Of a stretch of 64,000 nucleotides of DNA, positions 1 to 12,765 are shown piece by piece; position 1 is the stretch's first letter, and the number at the start of each line of letters is the position of its first letter. Position numbers and translations under genes: made by a program. The notes below the pieces were generated by a model. It was given only the letters and a program-made list of their open reading frames with translations. It did not search any database and was not told where the DNA came from. Source of the stretch: Phoenix dactylifera (Eukaryota > Streptophyta > Magnoliopsida > Arecales > Arecaceae); assembly GCF_009389715.1 (NCBI RefSeq), contig NC_052409.1, positions 5,507,775 through 5,571,774 on the forward strand, in the 5' to 3' direction.

Positions 1-3000
1 ATATATTAGAAGAACCATAATTTTGGGCACATGTGTACTAAGATATGGACCCATCATCTCGATCAACTTTTCGATACGCCTCAAGGCCTGTTTTTGCAAC
101 CAGACATCATCAGCATGAAGCATTTTCCTATCAATGCTATTAAGAAGACCAACAAAATGATTCTTCAGAAACTCTGGAAGGTCATCAGAACCTGTCAAGA
201 TTTTAGCTACCTCTTGGATCATCGTAGGAACCCTGATGGTCCTGAAAATAGCAATAATGTCAACAATTAAAGGTAGTGTCCAAAGAATACTGGCTAGAAT
301 TGGAATGCAGGATTTTTTTTTTTGTTTGTTGCTAGTGAAAACTTAAAGAAAACCCATTACCTCTTGTCCATCTCATCCATATCCCCTTCCACAGGAAAGC
401 ATAATAGTTCATCTAGGAGTGCTGGTAAGGCAGCGGCAAATATTTCTTTGCTGTCAGATCCTGTTTGGACATGATAAAATTGCAAAACACAGGATAGCTC
501 CTGCCCATCTGCACGAAGAAGAGTAAAGGCAAGCACTTTTGGTAACCAGTTGACAATCAATGGTACTACATCTGTGTCCAAGTGGTTTGCCAATTCATGC
601 AAAGTGATGAGTGCTTGATCATTATCCCTGTGTGAGACCACGAGCTTTGGTATGACAAAAGGAACCATTCTCCTTATAAGTTCCTCAGTCTTAATTCCAA
701 CAGCCTCTGCAAATTCTCTAATCATGGTTGGGCGACCAACCAGTCTTGCAGAGAGATAATCATATAACTCATCTCGGATATGAAAAAACTTTGAAAGGAC
801 TAGTTCAAACCCTCCATTCAGATGTAAGTGGCAGGATCTCTGCATCAACCTTGATGCGGTCAGTCTTACTATCTGATTTTGATTATCAAGTTGATCAACA
901 AATAAAATAAGCGAGTAAAGAAAAGCTGCCCATGAACGTCACTAGCATTCATAATTTCAGCAGTCGATTCCAGAAGAGTCACCAAGACCTGGGGATCTTC
1001 CGTTCTTGCCAAAGCATATTTTACTTTGTCCAAGAATTTTTGTTCTTTGGTCCTTTCACTTGCCTCGCCATCTATGAATAAAGCCTCCAAAATGTGATCT
1101 TCAAGGAAACAACTTATTTCGGCAGAAAATGCTTCCCTGATAGCCTTTGCTTTGTGCAAAAGTAAATGATCGATACACTCAATCCACTGAAATCTTGTTT
1201 CAAACAGAACATCTTGAGTTACGTGCCTAAGAATTCGTGGTAATACTTGAACACAGGCAACTTGAAAATCTTCCAATGGTTCCTCGTAAAGAAATTGAAA
1301 AAAGAGGGACTGCAGTTTGATGAAAGTAAGGTCATTCTCAAGCCTTAAGTTTTGCACCTTAGGCATGCGTATAGCATTAAAAGACTGCCCTTTATTGCCT
1401 ATAACTCCTGTGTCACATCGAGGACACCAGAATCCTCTCAAAAGAAGATCCATTGTCTTGATCTGCCTTTCATAGTGATCACCTAGAAACAACTTGCAAG
1501 TACTTCCATCAAGATCACCAGAAGCATTAGAGGAGCCATGTATACAGGACATGTAGCCAAGAGAAAAGAGGACAGATTTACGAACTTGTTTACTTTTGTC
1601 TCTACTCAATGACCTGGGAAATATAGCAACAATTGCAATGTCATCAAAAATTTTAAAAAATGGATGATGCATATACAGTGAAAACAAAAGGTTGTACAGC
1701 ATCCATTTCAGTAATCTATGCTACTTTCTTTTTTCTAGGCTGTGAAATCATTGAAAATCCTATAGAACAGAAACTATTTACTGAATAAATGATACACCAT
1801 CTTTCGATAAGGTGTCATCAAATCTAAAATTAAGAACTAAAAGGAAGAGGAGTTATCATACAATGGAATCACAGAAAGCAGACTGTATTGCAAACAATCA
1901 TATTGTAATGTGAAGAGACATGCATGGTAGGGAATAGGACTTGATTTATCATGATTTTCTTTTCACTACATAATCCATCCTAAAGGATGAATTAAAATAA
2001 AAAAAAGTATAAGCACCAACTCTTCCAAAAGTATGTCCATCAAACGAATGGAGCACCAAGACATTTCCATCTCTGATATATTCTTCTCCATTATGCATTT
2101 AAGTTTTCTAGAATTCTTGGTACATCAAATTTTCTAGAAGGATCAGATACATTTTTGTAAAACAGAAATCTGCAAAAAATGACTATGCATAATTACCTAA
2201 TACTCAAGGAGCATAATTGTTTAGGACAGATTGCATGCTGGTCTGTGCCATAAAGCCCATGCTGTGCCAGCACACACTAGCATGTAGCATGGCCACTAGC
2301 TGGTTGCCCAGCCAATGTGTGCCAAGCACTAGCATGTCACTGTACAAACCATGCACCGGAATGCAGTATTTACAATCTTGATCTAGGATAACATAAGTAG
2401 ATTATAACCTGCACTTTAACACTTTTGACCCATACGAAATCCCAAAACCTTTTCAACAAAAACAAAGCATGCATGAAATGCATATTGGGAAATCCAAATT
2501 GACTTACTCCAATTGTTTAAACATGTCTCCCAGGAAAGAGCAACCAGAGCACATGATGATCACAGGCATTGAGACAACAGCTTCATTTCGAACTTCCTCA
2601 GCTTCATCATGAATAGCCAGGTCCAACACTTCAAGATCACATTCAGCATTCAGTTGATTGCTGAACTTGGAGAAAGCTTGTAAGGAGAGACATTTTACTT
2701 TCCAGACAGGATGAGCTTGAGTTTCAAGTGAATGATTATCCCATGCCAGTTTCAGCAAATCCATAAGATCTTCATATCTCAGATGGATACAATTTATGAT
2801 GTCTGCATCATTGAAGCAATCATCACCTTGAATAACTTCATTCATGCATCAAGAAAGTCTGAATTAGTGAATAAAATGCCAAAGCAATGTTGTCCAGAAA
2901 TGAAATTGGTCAATGAACCAGCAGACAAGAAGGTATGGTCTGACCACCTGCAAGTAGCAGGCAGTCATGGGAGATCAAGCTACTAAGTACTAACTGCTAG

Positions 3001-6000
3001 ACTAGCGCCCAAAGCACAAGGGAGAAGCACAAGACCCCTCCATACAGACGCATATACGCACATCAACTCAGCAAGTTGTTCAGCCATACGCAAATAAATA
3101 TATGAAAACATGTATATGTATCGGTGTATGCATATATACACAAAAATTAGCTTAAAAATGATTTTAAAGTTTTACCAGAATAAATTGAGAACCATATGAC
3201 ATAATGAACATCATGCAAACAATTAGCAATTTTATTATTTTATTGTAATTAAATATCTTTCCAATCTTCTTCCTCTCCTTCAAGTGGGCATACCGAACCT
3301 GGGGCCATGGTACTAACCATCAAAAATTGACCTGACATCAGCATGTAATAAAGACTTAATAAAATTAAAAAAAAATGGAAAAGTCATATTTTCTACGCTT
3401 GATTTCTTAATCACATATACAGGACCTCTTCAGAGGACCAACACTGTTTAATGCATAAAATCCTCATTTTAAAAAACATGAATAGCAAGGGAATATACAA
3501 CCATTTTGACTAGAATGGCAATGCCATCTAAATAACTAACTCCAGCTTCCCATTAGAAAAGTTATCCTAATAGAGACAAGAACTGCAAGTTGGCAGGTGC
3601 GAACTGAATACAGTCTAATCAATTGTCCTAACTCTTAAGCATTTGCCCGGAGATAAACATAAAGTCATCACAAGATGCTCTGGATTGGTGATATTTTAAA
3701 GAACGCAAGGCCTCACCTTGAAGAAGCAGTATGCTATGAACTGCTTCTAGATAGATGGACAAATCAAACGAGAGCAACCTTATTTCCTTTACCTGCATGC
3801 ATGATTAATTAATTAAAATGGGTTAGAAAAAGAAAAATACAAAGTGTTGAAGTGATTAATTTGCTGCCATGGCTTCTGATAAAGTTTTTACGAACCTGGC
3901 TGCATATCCAAGGTATCCAAGAAAGCACTAGCTGAAAAATTCTAGCAGCCAAACTGGTATTAGGATAAGCCGAAAATACGATGCAGAGCAAGCTAAGAGC
4001 TGTTATGGCAGTATCTGGTTTCAATGGAGAAGCATCAGCAATGCCAGGTCTTAGAAGGCCAACAAACAAGAACAGTGATTGCTGCAACTCATCTGCAAAT
4101 TCTTTGTCTTGTTTCAATGTTAATGAAGCTCTAAACTCATCATCTATATGCATACTAACAATAGGAAATTTTCTCATTTCCACTGTCTTGTGACGCTTAC
4201 ACTGAATATTGTCATTATTTTGAGCCGACCTCTTCTTCCCAATTTTTGGCATGTCAAGTTCTTCGCCACTTTCCAATGGCATATATATACCATGATCATC
4301 TACTCCAGAAGCATTGAAACCAAGAATATCAATAGCCACTCGTATGCATTCAATCAATGGAAAACAAGGTTTTGGAGAGCAAAGCATGCTGACAAGAAGT
4401 CCTGGCCTCCAAATATGTGGAGGGCAGATTTTAGCAATTCGCATGTATGCATTGCACATGGCTACCTGAAATCACTACATCAGTCAGTAGCTCCATCTAT
4501 ACATTATCTCCTTCAGGTTTGGGTAACCTACAATTTGAAAAACAAGAATTGACCTGCCAAAGTAAGTATATTTAGACCTGAAGTTCAGGGCTTTCAGTGC
4601 TTTGGACTGATCTAGGAAAGACATTGACTACATCACTAGCTGTGGATTCAACAACATCATCCTGACAAGACATATGCAGTACATGAAGGCAAGCACCCAT
4701 AGAAGAGTCATAAACTGTGTTTCTGCAAAACAGACATGTTGGTGCATTACAAGACATTGTAAGTTTTACAAAAATATTAGAGAGAAGGAAGAAACATAGT
4801 TAAGAATGTTGAGCAAGGCCAAGCAAACGACAAGGTACAGATGTTGTAGCCAGTTTTGCTCTTAGAACACATACAGATTTTAACATTAAAAATCTCATCT
4901 CATAGTAATTCAATTAGAGACTTGGTCATCAGTAGTAAGATATCAGAATACTGCACAGATGCGGCAAGAGTGCTGTACTTATAGTGATGTCAAGAATCAT
5001 TTACACCAATAACTGTCAATAACAATCTGTTGTAAATGATTTGGCAGTTGGCAAAATTGCACATGGAATAATGGAATATTTAACTCTAAAAAAAAATAAA
5101 CATTTCAGAACAGGATGGCCCATCAAGTGAGGAATTTTGTGTGCATGTGCATGTCTGTAACCATTAAAAAAACAAATTTCTGCAGCTTAAATCATTAACA
5201 CCATTATGTATTATCGAAGCCAGCACGGTTGCATACCACAAAAATTTTATCATCATCCATTTGCAAAATTCTAGCATCTTACTATTTAAAGAATTCATAG
5301 GAATAGGACAGCGTGACATGCTCAAGAAAAATGCCAAAAATGTTTAAAAGGTGGAGGTGCAAAACAAAGCATTCAGGCTGTCAATGAATTGAGAGGTTAG
5401 CCGTCAGCCTAAAGGCATAACTGCATAATCCTCATGGATTTTCTAAAATTTTAAGCAAAGTGATATGAGCATAAGCAAAGTAAAGGATGTGAATCTCATA
5501 TATGGCAAGGATCACACAAGCTCACACACCAAAGGTGAAAAAATTTTTAACATTAGCATCAAATAGAATTTACCGCCACTGTCTAATAGTTGTCTTGGAG
5601 ACACTGTAATTCAAATTTTCTATCAATAGAACTTGGATTAATGCAAGATGATGGGCCTAGAGCAGCGTATGCCGAACCGGCCCGTACCGGCCGGTACGGG
5701 CCGGTACAAACCGGTCCGGCCAGCTACCGGTACGGCGGAGCCGTGGAAACCGGTACAGGCCGGTTCCTTGCCGGAGACGAAGAAGACGAGGAGAAAAAGA
5801 GGGAGCGCGGGGAAGAGAGGGAGGGAGTCCACCTTCGGCCGCCATCGGAGAGCCGCGGAGGGGCGTCGGAGGCCGGTGGGGGGCGGCGGAGCCGGGCGGG
5901 GGACGGGGGAGCCCGCGGGGGCGCTGCGGAGGCTGCGGCCGCGGCCGCGTCACTGTTTCGAAAGAAACAGGGGACGCGGCCGCGTTTTTTAATTTAGGGA

Positions 6001-8079
6001 TTTTAAGTGAAGTCGGCAAATCGGTTGCCGACTTCACTTAAAAATCCCCAAATTTTTTAATTTGGGGATTTTTAAGTGAAGTCGGCAACCGATGTGCCGA
6101 CTTCACTTAAAATCCCCAAATTAAAAAACGCGGTCGCGTCCCCTGTTTCTTTCGAAACAGTGGACGCGGCCGCGGCCTCCGCAGCGCCCCTGCGGGCTCC
6201 GCCGCCCCCCGCCGGCCTCCGCCGCCCCCCACCGGCCTCCGACGCCCCTCCGCGGCTCTCCGATGGCGGCCGAAGGTGGGCTTTCTCCCTCTCTTCCCCG
6301 CGCTCTCTCTGGTGCTCTTCTTCTTCCCCGGTTCCGGCGGGGAAGAGCTTCCCGGTTCGTACCGCCCAGAGCACGGTACGAACCGGCCCGTACCGGTCCG
6401 GTAGGCAACCGGTACGCCTACCGGATCCGGTACGGTGGACCTTGGCCTAGAGTAAAAGATGAAACAAGGAACAGAAGAATTAAAGGCATAACCTAGAATC
6501 ACCATCAAGAAGAAGATACAAAATGTAAATCCACCATGCAAAATAATTTTTATTAATCAAAAGTTACTCTACAACCAAAATATTGGTTAACCATACACAT
6601 AAAACCACTAGAAAATATTCGCATATGAAAAAGTTGTTCAAGAAAAGGAGACCTACAAGGCTATAGCAACCTACATGCTACCAAATATCTGCCTGATCAA
6701 GTCCTCTACACTAAAACAAGTACAGGAGTAAAATAAGACTTATAAAGAATTGATAAAAGGCAGCATCTACTATTCAAGAGTCAAGAAAAAGCAAAGGGAA
6801 CATTTAACAAAGATGGGATACCTGAACAACATAAGTTCCTTCTCATCTTGCCCTAATATGCATGCTATTGAACGAATGATATTTTCAACCGGTAAGATTT
6901 CTGCATCTATTACCGTTGCTGTAATACGTGCAAAGTCGAAACAGGCCTGTTTAGAATGACACAAGCATCATAATTTAGAAAAAGAATCTGCAATTTAGAA
7001 ACGTAAGTGCATCATCTCAGGAGGACAGAGGGGGGAGGGTGAGAAAGCAGCAGCATGCAAGGAGAAAACAAAAACACCCACCATGTGCAAAGCTGCATTC
7101 CCGTAGCACAATAGAGTACAGGCAGCATATACAAATGATATATTGATGAGCCCTTCCACATAGAGTGTTCCTTCAGTCAGACATTTGCTAACAAGTTTAA
7201 TCATCCATGCGGCAAAATGTTGCCACCTCGACTTATCAGTCAGATCAACCAGCACGCCTGGGCCATCGGCCGGTCGGCAACAAGCCGGCAGCTCGCTAAA
7301 AAGAGCAGGGGAATCAGATATTCCCGCGAAGGAGTGACAGAGACACTTGAGTGATACTCTACCAGAAGACGTCGCATTTGACTTGCTTGCATTAATCGAT
7401 GCAATATAAAGAATATCTGTGGGATTAGGTGAGCCAGGAAGTGAAAAGATTGAATCTTTGCAGGGTAAATATTAATATGTCTTGGGTGTGAGTCAAAAAA
7501 TCATACCTTCAACAGCTACCATCGCGTCCAAGAAGAACTGGCGATATGCTTCTCGCTCTCCGGTGCGGAGAAGGGAGAGAAGGGAAGCGACGGTCTCGAA
7601 GATAACCTCATGCCGAGAACTGCAAGTGTAAACAAGAAAAAAAAAAGATGAGATTTTGATGCCACGGGAGACGATCAGGGTTAGGATTGGGGACGGTAAA
7701 CGACCGGAAGGCGGGTTCGGCAAGGAAGGGAAGGATGCGGCCGACAACGGGGAGGACGGCGGCGGCGCGGCCGTGGAAGAAGACGCCGGGGAAGTTGCGG
7801 GCGGTGTGGGAGAGCAGCTTGAGGACGGCGGTGACCTCTCTCTCGTTGCCTGCAGGGGAATCGATTAGGGAAAGAAATCGAGAGAAGAAGAGAGGGACTG
7901 AAAGAGTGAGAGGGAGGGATACCGGTGGAGGAGGGGAGGACATAGGCGTGGAGGAGGTTGGGGAGGACGGTGCGGAACTTGGTCTCAAGGGGGTCCTCGC
8001 CGGAGGGGGAGGGGGAGGCGGACGAAGAGGCGGCGATTCGTTCCCGGAGCTCGTGGATGAGGCCGGAAAGGTTGGCCAT
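1..8079 (-). CDS. ATR: Serine/threonine-protein kinase ATR, N-terminal part (gene continues past the left edge)
   Basis: ATR is the PI3K-like kinase that senses replication stress and single-stranded DNA in the nucleus. Exons read on the minus strand: 7923-8079, 7705-7849, 7507-7619, 7082-7416, 6822-6946, 4578-4722, 3896-4465, 3717-3792, 2508-2826, 361-1613 and <1-241, all with GT-AG ends. Phases agree except across exon 10. The start (MANLSGLIHELRERIAAS) and segments such as EVTAVLKLLSHTARNFPGVF and PPHIWRPG match plant ATR over its length. About 1,160 codons are present; exon 11 enters the UME domain (LLNSIDRKMLHADD), so the FAT and kinase domains lie outside the window. Exon 10 has a one-base frameshift near 895-915: the reading runs into a stop at 869-871, yet the ATR protein resumes in another frame and continues to 361. 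Either this allele is broken or the assembly has an error. Intron 5 carries a foldback element. Confidence 0.93.
2228..2365. repeat. GC-richer repeat-like patch in ATR intron 9
   Basis: Inside the 0.9-kb AT-rich ATR intron 9, a short patch has internal direct and inverted repeats: the words GTGCCAGCAC and GTGCCAAGCAC are each followed closely by CTAGCATG. It looks like a degraded MITE. I found no target duplication, so the class is open. Confidence 0.3.
5663..6444. mobile_element. 782-bp foldback non-autonomous hAT-like element in ATR intron 5
   Basis: The two halves are near-complete inverted copies: 5663 to about 6055 pairs with about 6056 to 6444, with a tight centre of AAATTTTTTAATTT. 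Each half also holds its own hairpin (AAGTGAAGTCGGCA against its complement at 6004-6040 and 6072-6109), so palindromes are nested. The ends are rich in CCGGTACCGG-type words. An 8-bp duplication GCCTAGAG flanks it at 5655-5662 and 6445-6452 (9 bp, if the preceding G is counted). With the 8-bp reading, both ends begin CA and converge on CCGWACCGG, as in hAT MITEs. The long ORFs here on both strands are by-products of the GC-rich arms. A 9-bp duplication would instead point to a MULE. Confidence 0.8.
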
Positions 8080-8139
8080 GGGGGCCGCCGGCCTACCCTC
8101 TCTCCCTTTCTCTCTCTCGCTGTAAATCGACTTCACCGG

Positions 8140-10379
8140 GCTGCTTTTTCTGCCCATAAATTTCCCTCCTCATTTCGAACCGTACCCAGAAAATAAGTTC
8201 GCTCTTAAGACCTATTATATTCATATTGTTGCATTTTAATTAGTTTATTATTAATTAACCTTTGATTGTTATATTGATATCTTCAAAGTTAAACATGGCT
8301 TTTTTAGTTGTAATTTTGTATACCATGGTTTGTTTTAGTTTTAGTTAATATATATGATTGATGAGTGAAGACCTTAATGCATTGGTGGTTACGGATGGAT
8401 GTATATAAAATAAATAGGTTAGGTATGGATTTATATTTCCCGACCGATTATAAATAGGTCAAATATGAATTGAAAATTTTTTAATCTATATATGCTTCGA
8501 CCCATCCAACCTAGCCCATTGCCACCCATAAATTTTTTTTCCATGCAAATGCCACCCTTACTTATTACTTGTGTTATGATATATTAAAAAGATATGTTGA
8601 CTTTATCATCATTTACCATTGTGTCTATTACTAGTTTATGTCTTGAAAAAAGATCAATCATTCTTTCATGCGAAAAATATAACCCAAATCCCTTCAATTT
8701 ACATGCAGTTTGGAAGTTCATAATCTTCTTCTTTTTCCAAGATCATGACCAAAATATGATAAAGTTTCTCAATCAAGACACGAAGCATGGAGAGAGAGAG
8801 AGGCTGGCGAACATCATGGAGGAGTTGAACATTGCCGTCATTTAATTTCTCGATGAGATAGGAGATACATGAATGGAAGGGTTAAAACTTACATCAAAGC
8901 TTACTTGTAATGTCTCTATTCGAGACAAAAGCTTGGACCCACTGAGTCGCATGCCACATCCAAAAATCACCACTCTTTTCTAATGCTAGATAAAGTCTCC
9001 ACTGCAGAAAAGGAGACAACCTAAATTGATGAAAAGCATTCATCAAAAAAAAATACTAGCACTTTATGTGAGCCAACGTAGTTAAAACAAAGCGCAAGAC
9101 ATTTCTAATTTGTTATTGGACCTCCAATCTAAACCAAATTCTGGGATCAAGCTCACCATTATTCGCCGATGGCTTTTTTGGTACCTCTTTTTTTAGTGCT
9201 TTCTAACAAATATCTCATATTGAAACTAAAATAATATTCATGTTTTTAAATACTAATAATTAGAAAAACAAAATTGCTATATCTTGATATAGAAACCAAT
9301 GCGATGAAATCATCTTTTTATCTCATGGCAAGGGAAGCAAAAAATTTTTGAAATAACACGCTATATTCTTGCACTGCAATGGAAATGGCTAGGGCCATTT
9401 GGGCCTAACAATTTCAAGGTTCGGCTCTTAAGCCTCAACTAGGTCTAATGATGAAAGTTTTTGTTAATCTTTTATATTTTTCAATATGACAATTCATAAT
9501 TTATCACTTAGGCAACAAAGTTTTATTATTGTCATTGTGGCTGGGATACATCTGACCAGTTTAGTTTAACTTCTATCCCTACTCAAACCTAACTTGTCCT
9601 AAACTAGCTAGAGACCTAACATTTAAATCCAATAGACTCAATAACTTTCGACCCATGCACATTCCCTGCCCGATAAAGTTATTGGTTAGCTAAAACGATC
9701 AATCACAAGTCATGGTTAGTGTAACCCTAGCTAGCTAAATCTATAGCTATTCTAATATTAAACCACAATCCCAATGTATCTCTCCATGCAGGAGGCATCA
9801 ATTGTTTGTCTCTTTTATCTCCTACTAAATATATCTATCTTGTTTTAATTTTTTTACTTTGAAAGGAAGAAACATGAAAAGAGTGTATTCATGAAACTTT
9901 ATAAATATAAAAAAAGAATAATCATATTTTGTAATTAACCAGGGTTGTGCTTTTCATAAGCATCGCATTGCTAAATATATAAGGTATTGATGGATTGGAT
10001 TCTGGCTTCAAATTGAGTTTGAGTTGTCCATGGCTCCTTTAACTCGATCGTGATTTGATTCAAGATTAATTTGATTGACATGTTCCAAGCATGAGTCCAC
10101 ATGCTCATGTTGCTTCCATCGTAGGTTCTCATTTCATGGAAGGAGCACTATGCAAGCATGTTCCTTTATCTTTCTTCTGAGTTCTAACTCTACCTAAGCT
10201 TTCTCTAAATTTGCACCCATCTCATTTATTTCTACGCCCTAAAGGTGGAGTGCTTCATTGATTAGTTGCTCTATCTCTTCCATAGAAAATTTATCCTCTA
10301 TTTTAATTCTCTTTTTTCGAAAGAAAAAAATACCGAGACAGTGTCACTACATTCTTACTTTGAGAAGTTGTATTTGTGA
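8140..10379. other. Intergenic, upstream of ATR; no gene seen
   Basis: The GC-rich ATR first exon and its CT-rich leader give way to AT-rich sequence from about 8200. ORFs are short, lack recognisable domains and have no splice partners. The segment next to 8139 should contain the ATR promoter, but I could not point to a TATA box with confidence. Confidence 0.6.
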
Positions 10380-10395
10380 TTTATTGATTGCTTTT

Positions 10396-10791
10396 TTTCT
10401 TCTTTTTTTGCTGAAAAAAAGGGGAAGGGGGGAGGAAGGGACAAGCCCACCCCCGCGTAGCAGCCTCCACTGGGCCTTCACCCTGCCAGGAGAATGTTTG
10501 ATGCAGGCAGAAATGACCGTGTATTGGGCACCCCGGCCGGTTTTACTCATACCCTCCCCACCCGTGGGCCCGGCTCGGTTACCTCTCTGGGCTCCAGCAC
10601 GAATACCACGTATGAGTACGTCACATCTGGCACCACCGAGGTTACCAGCATAGCGATACGCCTTTCCAGACCCTGTGTTCGAGCAGGGAGTATCCAGTCT
10701 CCATAATTTAATCGACGTCCGTGCGTTTCAAACTCGGAACCACTTGGTTGGAAGTAAGGCTACGCTCTCACTATGCTACCACCTCAGTGGT
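10396..10791 (-). mobile_element. tRNA-derived SINE, about 396 bp, with 16-bp target site duplication
   Basis: Read on the minus strand the element begins with a tRNA-like head: an A-box-like TAGCATAGTGAGAGC, then a B-box-like GGTTCCGAGTTTGAAA. After a GC-rich body it ends in TTTTTTTCAGCAAAAAAAG, a poly(A)-type tail. Flanking direct repeats TTTATTGATTGCTTTT (10380-10395) and TTTATTAATTGCTTTT (10792-10807) differ at one base, as expected of a target duplication made by LINE machinery. ORFs on either strand here are incidental. Confidence 0.75.
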
Positions 10792-10807
10792 TTTATTAAT
10801 TGCTTTT

Positions 10808-12765
10808 CGCAGCACCAAATTAGTTACCAGCAAGAGATACCTAATACTAGAATAGACGAAGTTGATGAATACTTTAGCTTGAAACAAATCAACTCATGAA
10901 TCTTTCTAAATCGATCTATTCGAGCGTTGAATTACTTGATTCTTGGCATATTAAGTCTCAGTCGGACACAAACCCGTCCCCGCCCCGATTTTTCGGTCAT
11001 TTGAAGTTCATTTGCAGCCTAGCATGATCCATCTAAACAGCTGTATAATGTCATCATATCTTTAATACATACATAATTGATCTAGGAGAAGAATAAGAGC
11101 TTTAGAGGTATCAACCAGGTATATCTATTCTTAGCAAATCATGTCTTCACAACAAGATAAACATACACAAGATATAAGAAGGTGTGAGACTTTTGTGTAG
11201 ATCACTAGATGTGACCACCCAAACGAAGACTAGAGGCTCAACATATATACCGTTGCACAGTGTATTCCAACAAGAGCTCATCGGATACTAGGGTTTCCAA
11301 GTTCTAATGAGCCCTTTTCTGAAGAAAGGAAATCTAAAATGAAGTCTTGGTTTTATCTTGTAATAGCTTCTTCTCATAACTTATTCCGCAATATCAGGTT
11401 TCCTTCATAAGAAGGATAGCTTTTTGCAAATGGAAGCACAGCCAGCTGTACGTGATCCCCCATTGAATAATCTAAGCAGATTTTTTTTATTTTAAAATGT
11501 TTATATAATTTGATAAATACTTTCCTACTCTCACGTGACACTCCGAAGGGTCCAGATTAAAATAGGCATAAGTACAATTGTACATATGGGACTAGAGAGA
11601 CATGTATAACCCAGAGAGAGAACATATTTGATGCCCAAAATGTCTCTAATTACATGCCACAATCAAGCCACAGTGGGTGCAGGGAGCGATTTCTATTACA
11701 TAGGTTTGCCATTATGATAAAAAAATGATTACTCCCAAACACAATCAAATGATACATATTTAGTAAATTAGTCATCTAGTAACTCAATACATACATTCAA
11801 GTAAATTGTTATATACAATCTTCAAAACATCATGTTCACAAGCACATAGTACATGACCAGGTAATACACACTCATCAACTTGCTAATATATACTGCAAAC
11901 TTCTTTGATGCACACCCAGTAGTAGGTGATACACACCAAGCAATTAGTTATTTAACAAGCCAATACACCCTTTTAGATAAATTAATACATAGATTTTAAA
12001 ACATAGTAGTGTTCATTAGTACGAGTACACAATACACAATTTCTAGCTCTATTTAATATATATATATATATATATATATAGTGTTCCTTAGTTCCATAAA
12101 CTCTTAGGTGCAAAGATTCTGAAAAAGAGAAAGGGATTCAAAGAAGGAGAAAGGACTCGGCAAGGAGAAGTAAGACCTCACGGATGGAAGATACGGCTTG
12201 ACGAGAAAGAGCGTGGCTGGATAGGTTTGACGAAGAAGAAAGAGGATGCCATGCACAATTTATTTTTCTTTTTTGAATTTTTTTAAATTACAGGATTGAC
12301 GACTATGTTAGTAGGAGGAGTCCTCGACTTTTGAGTTTTTTCTTCAAGATGGATACCGGTAAAACTATGGCAAAATAGGATGCTCGTTTTATATTTTCTT
12401 CTCATGTGCCCGCCTTATATGATTTTTGTTCTGCCAGAGTTGACACTCAACGACCCGCAAAAATTAGGGAACTACTTGGGGTAAAGGTGCACAGTTGCAC
12501 GCTAAAAGTACCTTGTTCAATCAACCAATATTTTGGCAATTCCCATAGTTGGATAATCTCCAAGGAAATTGATCATATTTGCATTGAATCTCCAGGAAGC
12601 CTTAAACGTGTGGTTCCACATGACTACATGACACATTCCACGGTATATCCCAACAACAGAGAGTTTGCAAGCGGCAAACAGTAGCAACAAGCTAATAAAA
12701 AACATGTCATCGATTAATAACCCAAAGAAGGCTTGGATACTGACCAAACTAGCACGTAATCATGA
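10808..12765. other. Intergenic between the SINE and the AMT gene; no gene seen
   Basis: AT-rich, with many short words such as AATACA and TACACA between 11700 and 12050, and a (TA)n run at about 12057-12081. No ORF here has a recognisable domain. The part next to 12766 should hold the 3' UTR of the ammonium transporter, but I did not find a convincing polyadenylation signal. Confidence 0.5.

Noticed and set aside
5590-6541. Several Arg/Pro/Gly-rich ORFs on both strands
   Set aside because: All lie in the inverted GC-rich arms of the foldback element, mirror one another on both strands and match no domain.
7687-8196. 169-codon plus-strand ORF
   Set aside because: It is antisense to ATR exons 1 and 2, whose GC-rich codons leave the opposite strand free of stops.
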